NCBI RefSeq assembly: GCF_002953255.1
Contig: NZ_CP026498.1
Span: 5,016,202 to 5,080,201, forward strand
Reading direction: 5' to 3'
From: Streptomyces sp. CB01881
GTDB lineage: Bacteria; Actinomycetota; Actinomycetes; Streptomycetales; Streptomycetaceae
DNA: 64,000 nt
A program made the translations under genes and the position numbers. Numbering within the stretch: the stretch's first letter is position 1; each line of letters opens with the position of its first letter. Below are positions 51,889-59,790 of this stretch, piece by piece. Below the pieces are notes generated by a model, which saw only the letters and a program-made list of their open reading frames with translations, did no database searches and was not told where the DNA came from.

Positions 51889-53087
51889 TCGGTCCGGGTG
51901 ATCAGGAGCAGCAGGGCGTCGTCGTTCAGCTCCCCGCCGGTGTGCTCCAGCAGGTCGGCGTAGACCCGGCCGACCGCCGCCTCCAGCTCCGCCGAGGAGC
52001 GGGCCGCGCCCCGCACCAGCGGGCCGACCCGCTCCGCCAGCGGGTAGAACCCGCCGTTCCTGCGGTGCCGGGCCTCGACCACGCCGTCGGTGCAGAGCAC
52101 CAGCACGTCCTCCCCGCCGAACGGCTGGTTCCAGCTGGCCGGCTCGCCGGCGGCGAGCCGGCCGAGGCCGAGCGGGACCCACGGGTCGGGCGCGTGGAGG
52201 ACGTGCACCCCGCCGTCCGGGTCCACCCGGATCGGCGGGACGTGCCCGTACTGGAGCAGCTCCATCACGCCCGGCGTGCGGAACTCGGCGAACAGGGCGG
52301 TGGTGAACTCTCCGTCCGGCGCGTGCCGCTCGACGCTGGCCTCGATCCGGGCGGCCACCCCGCGCAGCCCGGACTCGTCGTACGCGGCCTCGCGGAAGGC
52401 GCCGAGCACCACGGCGGCGGTCTGGACGGCGCCCAGCCCCTTGCCGCGGACGTCCCCGACCGCCACCCGGGTGCCGTGCGGGGTCTCCAGGACGGAGTAG
52501 AGGTCCCCGCCGATGCGCGAGGCGTCGGCGGCGGAGACGTACCGCACCGCGAGGTTCAGCGGCCCGACGACCGGGCCGGGCAGGCGCAGCAGCGCCCGCT
52601 GGGCGGCCTCGGCGACGGAGCTGACGGCCGCGAAGGCCGCGGCCCGGCGCATCCTGATGTGGGCGACCCAGGCGGAGAACACGGTGAGCAGCAGGTAGCT
52701 GACCATCGCGCCGTAGAGGAAGCGCTCGTCGTTGACGTTGTCGACCTCGTCGTAGTGGCTGAGGCCGAACACCGCGAACAGGCCGAAGGAGCAGACCAGC
52801 AGCAGTTCGAGCGGGCGCAGGGTGAGCGCGGCGATGATGGGGACGACCGTCATCAGCGGCGCGAGGTAGCGGTCCTTGCCGGAGAGCAGGTCGGCCAGGC
52901 CGACCAGCAGGGTCGCGACCACGGCCGGCGTGGCCCGGCGCCAGAACGGCACGTCCTGGAGGTCGGCGGCCAGCAGGGCGCCGCGCTTGCGGTCCGGCGG
53001 CAGCCCCGCGGCCGTCGGGGCCGTGGGTGACTGGGCTCGACGGATCGGGAACACATGTCGAACATAACGGACGATCAGCCACCCCAC
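51879..53087 (-). CDS. Membrane-bound PP2C/SpoIIE-type protein phosphatase
   Basis: This 402-residue protein has four hydrophobic segments in residues 50-180 (VVATLLVGLADLLSG; LAPLMTVVPIIAALTL; ELLLVCSFGLFAVFGL; AMVSYLLLTVFSAWVA). The cytoplasmic SpoIIE domain follows: ASRIGGDLYSVLETPHG, VAVGDVRGKGLGAVQTAAVV, LVLCTDGVVEARHRRNGGFY and ELNDDALLLLITRT. It should dephosphorylate an anti-anti-sigma protein. The GTG at 53087 is chosen; a GTG at 53054 is a shorter alternative. It is divergent from prsW. Confidence 0.9.
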   Translation of the reverse strand: MGWLIVRYVRHVFPIRRAQSPTAPTAAGLPPDRKRGALLAADLQDVPFWRRATPAVVATLLVGLADLLSGKDRYLAPLMTVVPIIAALTLRPLELLLVCSFGLFAVFGLSHYDEVDNVNDERFLYGAMVSYLLLTVFSAWVAHIRMRRAAAFAAVSSVAEAAQRALLRLPGPVVGPLNLAVRYVSAADASRIGGDLYSVLETPHGTRVAVGDVRGKGLGAVQTAAVVLGAFREAAYDESGLRGVAARIEASVERHAPDGEFTTALFAEFRTPGVMELLQYGHVPPIRVDPDGGVHVLHAPDPWVPLGLGRLAAGEPASWNQPFGGEDVLVLCTDGVVEARHRRNGGFYPLAERVGPLVRGAARSSAELEAAVGRVYADLLEHTGGELNDDALLLLITRTDQA

Positions 53088-53132
53088 CCCCGCACCCGGG
53101 GACGGCCCGACCCGCCGGCCCCGCACTGGGCC

Positions 53133-53155
53133 AATCGGTACCAAAATGACCGATT
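53133..53155. promoter_or_regulatory. Perfect dyad in the phosphatase/PrsW divergent region
   Basis: AATCGGT (53133-53139) and ACCGATT (53149-53155) flank a 9-base AT-rich spacer. A TTGTCA (53155-53160) at its right edge could be a -35 for prsW. Confidence 0.55.
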
Positions 53156-53202
53156 TGTCATACAGTGCGGCTAAAGCGGCTAGGCAAGGGAGGCCATCAC
53201 CG

Positions 53203-54141
53203 GTGTCCGAATACCGCAACACCCGCCACATCTCCGGCCCGCCGGCGCGCACGGCGGCGCGCCCCGACCAGTGGCCCAGGGTCTTCCTGACCGGCTTACT
53301 GCTCTGGGTCGCCACCGTCGCCGTCACCTTCGTCACCGGCAACAGCAACCTGGTGCCGACGATCGTGCTCCTCGGCAGCTTCCTCGTACCGGCCACGATG
53401 GTCGCCTGGGTGTACGAGCGCTACGCCGCCGACCTGGGCGCGGACCGGATCCTCGCCTGCTTCGGCGTCGGCGGCATCATCGGCGTCCTCGGCGCCTCGG
53501 CGCTGGAGACCTACCTGCTCTCCCCCTCGGTCTGGATGTACCTCGGCGTCGGCCTGATCGAGGAGGCGGTCAAGCTCGCCTCCCTGGTCCTGATCTGCCG
53601 GCACCTGCGGGTCGGCGGACTGCGCTACGGACTGGCGCTGGGCGCCACCGTCGGCGCCGGCTTCGCCGCCTTCGAGAGCGCCGGCTACGCGTTCAACGCC
53701 GTACTCAGCCTCCAGGGCCTCTCACTGAGAAACCTGGTGGAGACCGAGATCCTGCGCGGGGTGCTGGCGCCGGTCGGCCACATCCTGTGGACGGCGATCC
53801 TCGGCGGGGTGCTGTTCCGCGAGCGGCGCGGCGGCCGCTTCCGCCTCACGCTTCCGGTCGTGCTCACCTATCTCGGCGTCGCCCTGCTGCACGCACTCTG
53901 GGACTCGACGAGCGGCATCGCGGTCTGGCTGGTCGCGAGGACCACCACCAGCGACTGGCAGCGCACCCTGTTCGACCTCGGCCACATGCCGGACCCGACC
54001 AGCGGGCAGGTCCACCTCTACACGCTGTACGACACCCTGGGGCTGGTCGTGGTCGCGCTCGGAGGCCTGGTCTGGCTGCGGCTGCTGGTCCGCCGCGAGC
54101 GCGCGGCGATCCCGGCCCAGTACCCGGCGGCGCCCGCCTGA
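53203..54141 (+). CDS. PrsW-family intramembrane metalloprotease
   Basis: This 312-residue polytopic membrane protein has the PrsW/CAAX-like signature residues: E120 and E121 in GLIEEAVKL, FAAFESAGYAF and HALWDSTSG, inside eight or so helices. PrsW cleaves anti-sigma factors within the membrane. The GTG at 53203 is preferred because GGGAGG lies nine bases upstream; an ATG at 53146 would run through the promoter. It is divergent from a SpoIIE-type phosphatase, so both may serve one sigma-control circuit. Confidence 0.92.
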   Translation: MSEYRNTRHISGPPARTAARPDQWPRVFLTGLLLWVATVAVTFVTGNSNLVPTIVLLGSFLVPATMVAWVYERYAADLGADRILACFGVGGIIGVLGASALETYLLSPSVWMYLGVGLIEEAVKLASLVLICRHLRVGGLRYGLALGATVGAGFAAFESAGYAFNAVLSLQGLSLRNLVETEILRGVLAPVGHILWTAILGGVLFRERRGGRFRLTLPVVLTYLGVALLHALWDSTSGIAVWLVARTTTSDWQRTLFDLGHMPDPTSGQVHLYTLYDTLGLVVVALGGLVWLRLLVRRERAAIPAQYPAAPA

Positions 54142-54299
54142 GCCGCCCCGCGCCGGCGCGGACCGCGCCCGAATCCGCCCGCCACCCGGCGCGGATTCGG
54201 GCGCGGCGTGTCCAGGCGCATACGCTCAGCTCTCGGACCGCGTGCGCGCCGCCCCGGCGGCCGGGCGCGATCCGCACCACGCCACCCCTTCCCCGGGGA

Positions 54300-54316
54300 A
54301 TACCCCGCAGGGGTAT
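54300..54316. promoter_or_regulatory. CsoR-like copper operator
   Basis: ATACCCC-GCA-GGGGTAT is a perfect 17-bp dyad 64 bp upstream of copZ. It matches the TACCCC/GGGGTA pattern of actinobacterial CsoR sites. CsoR leaves DNA when it binds Cu(I), so copper should turn the module on. Confidence 0.85.
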
Positions 54317-54379
54317 GGTGTTATCAGCAGAGCAGCCCGGGCGCACGCCCGCGGCGATCCAGACCTCCTGGAGGCCCCG

Positions 54380-54598
54380 ATGTCCAGCACCATCACCTAC
54401 ACCGTGACCGGCATGAGCTGCGGCCACTGCGAGAGCTCGGTCAGCAAGGAGCTCTCCGCCCTCACCGGTGTCACCGAGGTGGCGGCCGACGCCAAGGCCG
54501 GCACCGTGACGCTCCTCGCGACGGCCGAGCTGGACGACGAGCAGGTCCGCGCGGCCGTCGACGAGGCCGGCTACGAGCTGGTCGGCCGGTCCGTCTGA
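54380..54598 (+). CDS. copZ: Copper chaperone CopZ-like protein (HMA domain)
   Basis: This 72-residue single heavy-metal-associated domain has [10 protein letters not shown] with the CxxC copper site. It carries Cu(I) to the exporter encoded downstream. The ATG at 54380 follows CTGGAGG. A CsoR-like operator lies upstream and a hairpin separates it from copA. Confidence 0.95.
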   Translation: MSSTITYTVTGMSCGHCESSVSKELSALTGVTEVAADAKAGTVTLLATAELDDEQVRAAVDEAGYELVGRSV

Positions 54599-54607
54599 GC
54601 CCCGCGC

Positions 54608-54644
54608 GTACGGCGGGGGCCCGCACCCGGCGCTCCCGCCGTAC
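54608..54644 (+). promoter_or_regulatory. Intercistronic stem-loop between copZ and copA
   Basis: GTACGGCGGG and CCCGCCGTAC form a perfect 10-bp stem with a 17-base loop starting nine bases after the copZ stop. It could set the ratio of chaperone to pump by partial termination or mRNA processing. Confidence 0.55.
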
Positions 54645-54668
54645 CCTCCGACCGAGGAGATGATCATC

Positions 54669-56963
54669 ATGAGCACCTCCGCCCCGGGAGTGGCCGGACT
54701 GACGGACCGCGTCGAGCTGTCCATCGGCGGGATGACCTGCGCCTCCTGCGCCGCCCGGATCGAGAAGAAGCTCAACCGGATGGACGGCGTCCAGGCCAGC
54801 GTCAACTACGCCACCGAGAAGGCCCGGGTCGACTTCGGGCCTGGGGTCGGCGTGGCCGACCTGATCGCCACCATCGAGAACACCGGCTACACCGCCGAGC
54901 TCCCCCCGCCGCCGGCCGCCCCCGAGCCCGCGACCGCCACGCCGGACACCGCGCCCGGGCAGCCCCCGGCCGACCCCCTGCTGGACCGCCTGCTGGTCAG
55001 CGCCGTGCTCAGCGTCCCGGTGGTCATGCTGTCGATGATCCCGTCGATGCAGTTCACCAACTGGCAGTGGCTGGCCTTCGCGCTCACCGGCCCGGTGGTC
55101 GTCCACGGCGGGCTGCCGTTCCACCGCGCCGCCTGGACCAACCTCAAACACGGCGCCGCGACCATGGACACCCTGGTCTCGCTCGGCACCCTGGCCGCCT
55201 TCGGCTGGTCGTTCTGGGCCCTGTTCTGGGGCGACGCCGGCATGCCCGGGATGCGGCACCCGTTCTCGCTCTCGGTCGGCGCCACCGACGCCTCGTCCAC
55301 CCTGTACCTGGAGACGGCCGCCGGCGTCACCGTGCTGATCCTGCTCGGCCGCTACCTGGAGGCACGCTCCAAGCGCCGGGCCGGTGCCGCCCTGCACGCC
55401 CTGCTCGACCTCGGCGCCAAGGACGTCTCCGTCCTCCAGGAGGACACGGGCGGGGGCGGGAGCGGGCGCGAGGTCCGGCTGCCGGTGGACCGGCTGACCG
55501 TCGGGACGCGCTTCGTGGTCCGCCCGGGCGAGAAGATCGCCACCGACGGCGTGGTCGTCGAGGGGGCCTCCGCCGTGGACGCCTCGATGCTGACCGGCGA
55601 GTCCGTGCCCGCCGAGGTCGCCGTCGGCGACGCCGTCACCGGCGCCACCGTCAACGCCGGCGGCCGCCTGGTGGTCGAGGCCACCCGGGTCGGCGCCGAC
55701 ACCAGGCTCGCCCGGATGGCCCGGCTGGTCGAGGAGGCCCAGAACGGCAAGGCCGCCGTCCAGCGGCTGGCCGACCGGATCTCCGCCGTCTTCGTGCCGG
55801 CGGTCATCCTGATCGCGCTCGCCACCCTGGTCGGGTGGCTGCTGGCCACCGACAACCCCACCGAGGCCTTCACCGCGGCCGTCGCCGTACTGATCATCGC
55901 CTGCCCGTGCGCCCTCGGCCTGGCCACCCCGACCGCCCTGATGGTCGGCACCGGCCGCGGCGCCCAGCTCGGCATCCTGATCAAGGGCCCCGAGGTCCTG
56001 GAGTCGACCCGCCGGGTGGACACCGTCGTCCTGGACAAGACCGGCACCGTCACCACCGGCCGGATGACCCTGCTCGCCGTCCACACCGCCGAGGGCGTCA
56101 CCGAGACCGAGGCCCTGCGGCTGGCCGGCGCCGTCGAGCACGCCTCCGAGCACCCGATCGCCGCCGCGATCGCCGCGGCCGCCGCCGCCCGGACGGGCGA
56201 GCCGCCCGCCGTGGAGGAGTTCGAGAACCTCCCCGGCCTCGGCGTGCAGGGCACCGTCGAGGGCCGCACCGTGGTCGCCGGGCGCGCCTCCCTGCTGGCC
56301 GGGCGCGCGCTGCCGCTCCCGCCGGAACTCGCCCGGGCCGAGGCGGACGCCGAGGCCGCCGGCCGCACGGTCGTCGCGGTCGGCTGGGACGGTGCCGCGC
56401 GCGCCGTGCTGGAGGTCGCCGACGCGGTCAAGCCCACCAGCGCCGAGGCCGTCGCCGACCTGCGCGGGCTGGGCCTGCGCCCGGTCCTGCTGACCGGCGA
56501 CAACGCCGCCGTGGCCGCGGCCGTGGCCGCCGAGGTCGGCATCGGACCGGAGGACGTGATCGCCGAGGTGCTGCCGGAGGAGAAAGTCGCCACCGTGCGG
56601 CGCCTCCAGGCGGAGGGCCGGGTCGTCGCCATGGTCGGTGACGGCGTCAACGACGCGGCCGCCCTCGCCCAGGCCGACCTGGGCCTGGCCATGGGCACCG
56701 GCACCGACGCCGCCATCGAGGCCGGCGACCTCACCCTGGTCCGGGGCGACCTGCGCTCCGCCGCGGACGCCATCCGGCTCTCCCGCCGGACCCTGGCCAC
56801 CATCAGGGGCAACCTCTTCTGGGCCTTCGGCTACAACGTCGCCGCGATCCCGCTCGCCGCCGCCGGGCTGCTCAACCCGATGATCGCCGGCGCCACGATG
56901 GCCTTCTCCTCGGTCTTCGTGGTGACCAACAGCCTCCGGCTGCGCCGCTTCCAGGCCGCCTGA
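54669..56963 (+). CDS. copA: Copper-translocating P-type ATPase CopA
   Basis: This 764-residue P1B-1 ATPase has one N-terminal HMA domain (C24, C27 in GMTCASC), a Pro-rich linker, eight membrane helices, actuator TGES in [10 protein letters not shown], the ion site C412-P-C414, phosphorylated D456 in [10 protein letters not shown], the EHPIAAAI nucleotide motif and [16 protein letters not shown]. It exports Cu(I). The ATG at 54669 is preferred since GAGGAG lies nine bases upstream; an ATG nine bases earlier touches the ribosome site. It forms one unit with copZ. Confidence 0.96.
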   Translation: MSTSAPGVAGLTDRVELSIGGMTCASCAARIEKKLNRMDGVQASVNYATEKARVDFGPGVGVADLIATIENTGYTAELPPPPAAPEPATATPDTAPGQPPADPLLDRLLVSAVLSVPVVMLSMIPSMQFTNWQWLAFALTGPVVVHGGLPFHRAAWTNLKHGAATMDTLVSLGTLAAFGWSFWALFWGDAGMPGMRHPFSLSVGATDASSTLYLETAAGVTVLILLGRYLEARSKRRAGAALHALLDLGAKDVSVLQEDTGGGGSGREVRLPVDRLTVGTRFVVRPGEKIATDGVVVEGASAVDASMLTGESVPAEVAVGDAVTGATVNAGGRLVVEATRVGADTRLARMARLVEEAQNGKAAVQRLADRISAVFVPAVILIALATLVGWLLATDNPTEAFTAAVAVLIIACPCALGLATPTALMVGTGRGAQLGILIKGPEVLESTRRVDTVVLDKTGTVTTGRMTLLAVHTAEGVTETEALRLAGAVEHASEHPIAAAIAAAAAARTGEPPAVEEFENLPGLGVQGTVEGRTVVAGRASLLAGRALPLPPELARAEADAEAAGRTVVAVGWDGAARAVLEVADAVKPTSAEAVADLRGLGLRPVLLTGDNAAVAAAVAAEVGIGPEDVIAEVLPEEKVATVRRLQAEGRVVAMVGDGVNDAAALAQADLGLAMGTGTDAAIEAGDLTLVRGDLRSAADAIRLSRRTLATIRGNLFWAFGYNVAAIPLAAAGLLNPMIAGATMAFSSVFVVTNSLRLRRFQAA

Positions 56964-56986
56964 CGGTCTGACCGCCCGGAAACGGA

Positions 56987-57027
56987 CGGACGGGCCCGGA
57001 CCACACCTCGTGGTCCGGGCCCGTCCG
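56987..57027. terminator. Bidirectional terminator between copA and the SDR gene
   Basis: A perfect 18-bp stem (56987-57004 with 57010-57027), 5-base loop, between convergent genes. No T-run. Confidence 0.8.
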
Positions 57028-57042
57028 CATCGGCGCGTCCGT

Positions 57043-57762
57043 TCAACGGCCCAGCAGCTCGCCGCCGTTGCAGTGCAGGATCTCCCCGGTGACGAAGCCG
57101 GCCTCCGGCGAGGCCAGGAAGTAGACCGCCGCAGCCACCTCACCGGCCTCCCCGATCCGGCCCAGCAGCGTCCTGGCCGCCCGCCGGGAGACCTCGGCCT
57201 CGTCCAGCCGCGGGCCGAAGAACTCGGTGCCCGCCACCGTGCCCGGGGCGACGATGTTGGCGGTGATGCCCGACGTCCCGAGCTGGGCGGCCAGGAAGTG
57301 GTTCCAGGCGTGCAGCGAGGCCTTGGAGGCCCCGTACGAGCCGGCCCCGCGCAGCGCGGCGATCGAGCTGACGGTGACCACCCGGCCGGTGCCCGGGGTG
57401 AGCCGGTCCCGGACGGACTCGGTGAGCAGCACCACGGTCAGCACGTTCCGCTCGAAGTCGCCGCGCCAGCGGGCCAGCAGGGCGTGCGGCCCGCCGCCGA
57501 TCACGGTCTCCCGGCTGCCCGCGTTGTTCACCAGCACGTCGATCCGCTCGGGCAGTTCACCGAGCGCGGCCTCGACGGCGTCCGGGTCGGCGAGGTCGCA
57601 GACCAGCGGGGTGACGTTCGGCCCGAGGCCGGCCGCGGCCTGTTCGAGCACCGCCCGCCGGCGGCCGACGATCACGACCTGTTCGCCCGCCTCGGCGAAG
57701 CGACGGGCCACCTCGTACCCGATCCCCGTGCCACCGCCGGTGACAACCACGTTCCTGGCCAT
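57043..57762 (-). CDS. Short-chain dehydrogenase/reductase
   Basis: This 239-residue classical SDR has the cofactor motif VVVTGGGTGIGYEVARRFAE, NNAG in VLVNNAGSRE, the catalytic YxxxK in SYGASKASL and a preceding serine in VVTVSSIAALRG. The R residues after the second strand (IVGRRRAV) suggest NADP preference. The ATG at 57762 follows GGGAGGGAG. Substrate unknown. Confidence 0.93.
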   Translation of the reverse strand: MARNVVVTGGGTGIGYEVARRFAEAGEQVVIVGRRRAVLEQAAAGLGPNVTPLVCDLADPDAVEAALGELPERIDVLVNNAGSRETVIGGGPHALLARWRGDFERNVLTVVLLTESVRDRLTPGTGRVVTVSSIAALRGAGSYGASKASLHAWNHFLAAQLGTSGITANIVAPGTVAGTEFFGPRLDEAEVSRRAARTLLGRIGEAGEVAAAVYFLASPEAGFVTGEILHCNGGELLGR

Positions 57763-58010
57763 CTGCGCACTCCCTCCCCAGTTCCGCCGCCACGCTGCGA
57801 GGGTGCGGGGCGGTCCGTACCGGAATGCCACGATTACTATCACGCTCGGTTGCCGTCACTGCGGGGAGGGTGACGTAGCCGCCCGCAGAAGGTGTGATAT
57901 GGGACGGACACCGCGCGCACACGGAGCGTGGCGAGAGGCAGCTCACACCCCCCGGGCGTAACTTCTCGCACGCTGATACGTCTTAGGTTGGTAGTGCGGC
58001 AGATTTTCCG

Positions 58011-58220
58011 GTGGGCGATGACGTGGCGAACGGCTTCACGTCTCCGCGTGGCACCACTGCCGCCGACGGGGCTCCGGCGGGCCCCGGGACGGTCGCCGAC
58101 CTGTCGGCGGCCTTCGCGCACGGCGCCGGGGAGTGGCGGGTCTGGGACGCTTTGAGCGGCCGTCCCGGGCTGCGGCCGCCCCCGGAGTCGTGCGCCGTAC
58201 GTTTCCACCCTCGCGGGTGA
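58011..58220 (+). CDS. Possible small protein of unknown function
   Basis: This 69-codon reading frame starts with GTG and has a third-position GC of about 85 percent, as neighbouring genes do. It is rich in Ala, Gly and Pro with GTVADLSAAFAHGAGEWRVW in the middle. A -10-like TAGGTT lies 35 bp upstream and a strong terminator follows directly. No domain is recognised and the ribosome site is weak, so it may be spurious. Confidence 0.35.
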   Translation: MGDDVANGFTSPRGTTAADGAPAGPGTVADLSAAFAHGAGEWRVWDALSGRPGLRPPPESCAVRFHPRG

Positions 58221-58224
58221 CGGC

Positions 58225-58253
58225 GAAGGGCCCGGCCGGTGGCCGGGCCCTTC
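58225..58253 (-). terminator. Terminator downstream of citA (usable in both directions)
   Basis: GAAGGGCCCGGCC and GGCCGGGCCCTTC form a perfect 13-bp stem with a 3-base loop, 24 bp after the citrate synthase stop. Confidence 0.8.
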
Positions 58254-58276
58254 GTGGTCCTGCGTCGGCGAGCGCC

Positions 58277-59566
58277 TCAGCGGGCCCCGAGCTCCACGTA
58301 GTCGCGGATCGCGGTGCCGGTGTAGATCTGGCGCGGACGGCCGATCCGGCTGGTCGGGTCGTTGATCATCTCGTGCCAGTGGGCGATCCAGCCCGGCAGC
58401 CGGCCGAGGGCGAACAGCACGGTGAACATGCTGGTCGGGAAGCCCATGGCGCGGTAGATCAGGCCGGTGTAGAAGTCCACGTTCGGGTAGAGCTTGCGCG
58501 AGACGAAGAAGTCGTCCTTGAGCGCGTGCTCCTCCAGCTTGAGCGCGATGTCGAGCAGCTCGTCGGACTTGCCGAGCTGGCCGAGCACCTCGTGCGCCAG
58601 CAGCTTGACCTGCGCGGCGCGCGGGTCGAACGCCTTGTACACGCGGTGGCCGAAGCCCATCAGCTTGACGCCGTCCTCGCGGTTCTTCACCTTGCGGATG
58701 AACGCGTCGACGTCGCCGCCGTCCTTCTGGATGCTCTCCAGCATCTCCAGCACAGCCTGGTTGGCGCCGCCGTGCAGCGGGCCCCAGAGCGCCGAGATGC
58801 CGGCCGAGATCGAGGCGAACTGGTTGGCGTGGCTGGAGCCCACCAGGCGGACCGTGGAGGTCGAGCAGTTCTGCTCGTGGTCCGCGTGCAGGATCAGCAG
58901 CTTGTCCAGGGCGTTGACGACGACCGGGTTGAGCTCGTAGTCCTCGGCGGGCACCGCGAAGGTCATCCGCAGGAAGTTCTCGACGTAGCTCAGGTCGTTA
59001 CGCGGGTAGACGAACGGCTGGCCGACCGACTTCTTGTACGCGTAGGCCGCGATGGTCGGCAGCTTCGCCAGGAGACGGACCGTCGACAGGTGACGCTGGG
59101 CGGCGTCGAACGGGTTGTGGCTGTCCTGGTAGAACGTGGACAGCGCGCCGACCACGGACGACAGCATCGCCATCGGGTGGGCGTCCCGCGGGAAGCCCTG
59201 GTAGAAGCGCTTGACGTCCTCGTGCAGCAGCGTGTGCTGGGTGATCTCGCGGTTGAACTCCGACAGCTGGTCGGCCGTCGGGAGCTCGCCGTTGATCAGC
59301 AGGTACGCGGTCTCGATGAAGCTGCCCTGCTCGGCGAGCTGCTCGATCGGGTAGCCGCGGTAGCGCAGGATGCCGTTGTCGCCGTCCACGAAGGTGATCG
59401 CGGACTTGTACGCGGCGGTGTTACCGAAGCCGTTGTCCAGGGTGACCAGGCCGGTCTGCGGGAGCAGCTTCGAGATGTCGAAGCCGGCGTTGCCCGCAGT
59501 GCTCTCGACGACGGGGTACTCGTACTCGCCGTCGTGGTACCGCAGTACTACCGAGTTGTCGCTCAC
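58277..59566 (-). CDS. citA: Citrate synthase
   Basis: This 429-residue type II citrate synthase condenses acetyl-CoA and oxaloacetate at TCA cycle entry. The active site is complete: His in WGPLHGGANQA, His in GFGHRVYKAFDPRA and its Asp in the same stretch. The length equals the main streptomycete enzyme. The GTG at 59566 has GAGGAA four to five bases upstream. It is transcribed alone; a 224-bp upstream gap holds its promoter. It may be tied to the glutamate-sensing operon at 16-27 kb only through metabolism. Confidence 0.97.
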   Translation of the reverse strand: MSDNSVVLRYHDGEYEYPVVESTAGNAGFDISKLLPQTGLVTLDNGFGNTAAYKSAITFVDGDNGILRYRGYPIEQLAEQGSFIETAYLLINGELPTADQLSEFNREITQHTLLHEDVKRFYQGFPRDAHPMAMLSSVVGALSTFYQDSHNPFDAAQRHLSTVRLLAKLPTIAAYAYKKSVGQPFVYPRNDLSYVENFLRMTFAVPAEDYELNPVVVNALDKLLILHADHEQNCSTSTVRLVGSSHANQFASISAGISALWGPLHGGANQAVLEMLESIQKDGGDVDAFIRKVKNREDGVKLMGFGHRVYKAFDPRAAQVKLLAHEVLGQLGKSDELLDIALKLEEHALKDDFFVSRKLYPNVDFYTGLIYRAMGFPTSMFTVLFALGRLPGWIAHWHEMINDPTSRIGRPRQIYTGTAIRDYVELGAR

Positions 59567-59790
59567 GTCTTCCTCACCGACGAAATGAATCCTCTTCCAA
59601 GGTGCCCTGACTGTCTCTACCATCCCCCATCTGGCGGACAGCCGCGCACCCGGGGTGGCCCGAAAGGGACCGCCCCTACAAAACCTGCCGCCGCAGCCGG
59701 TACGAACCGGACAAGATCGGCACCCCACCAGGCTCTGCCGTAAATCTCTTCACGTCAAGAGAACAATAGAGGCAACCATCCGTTGGAGAA

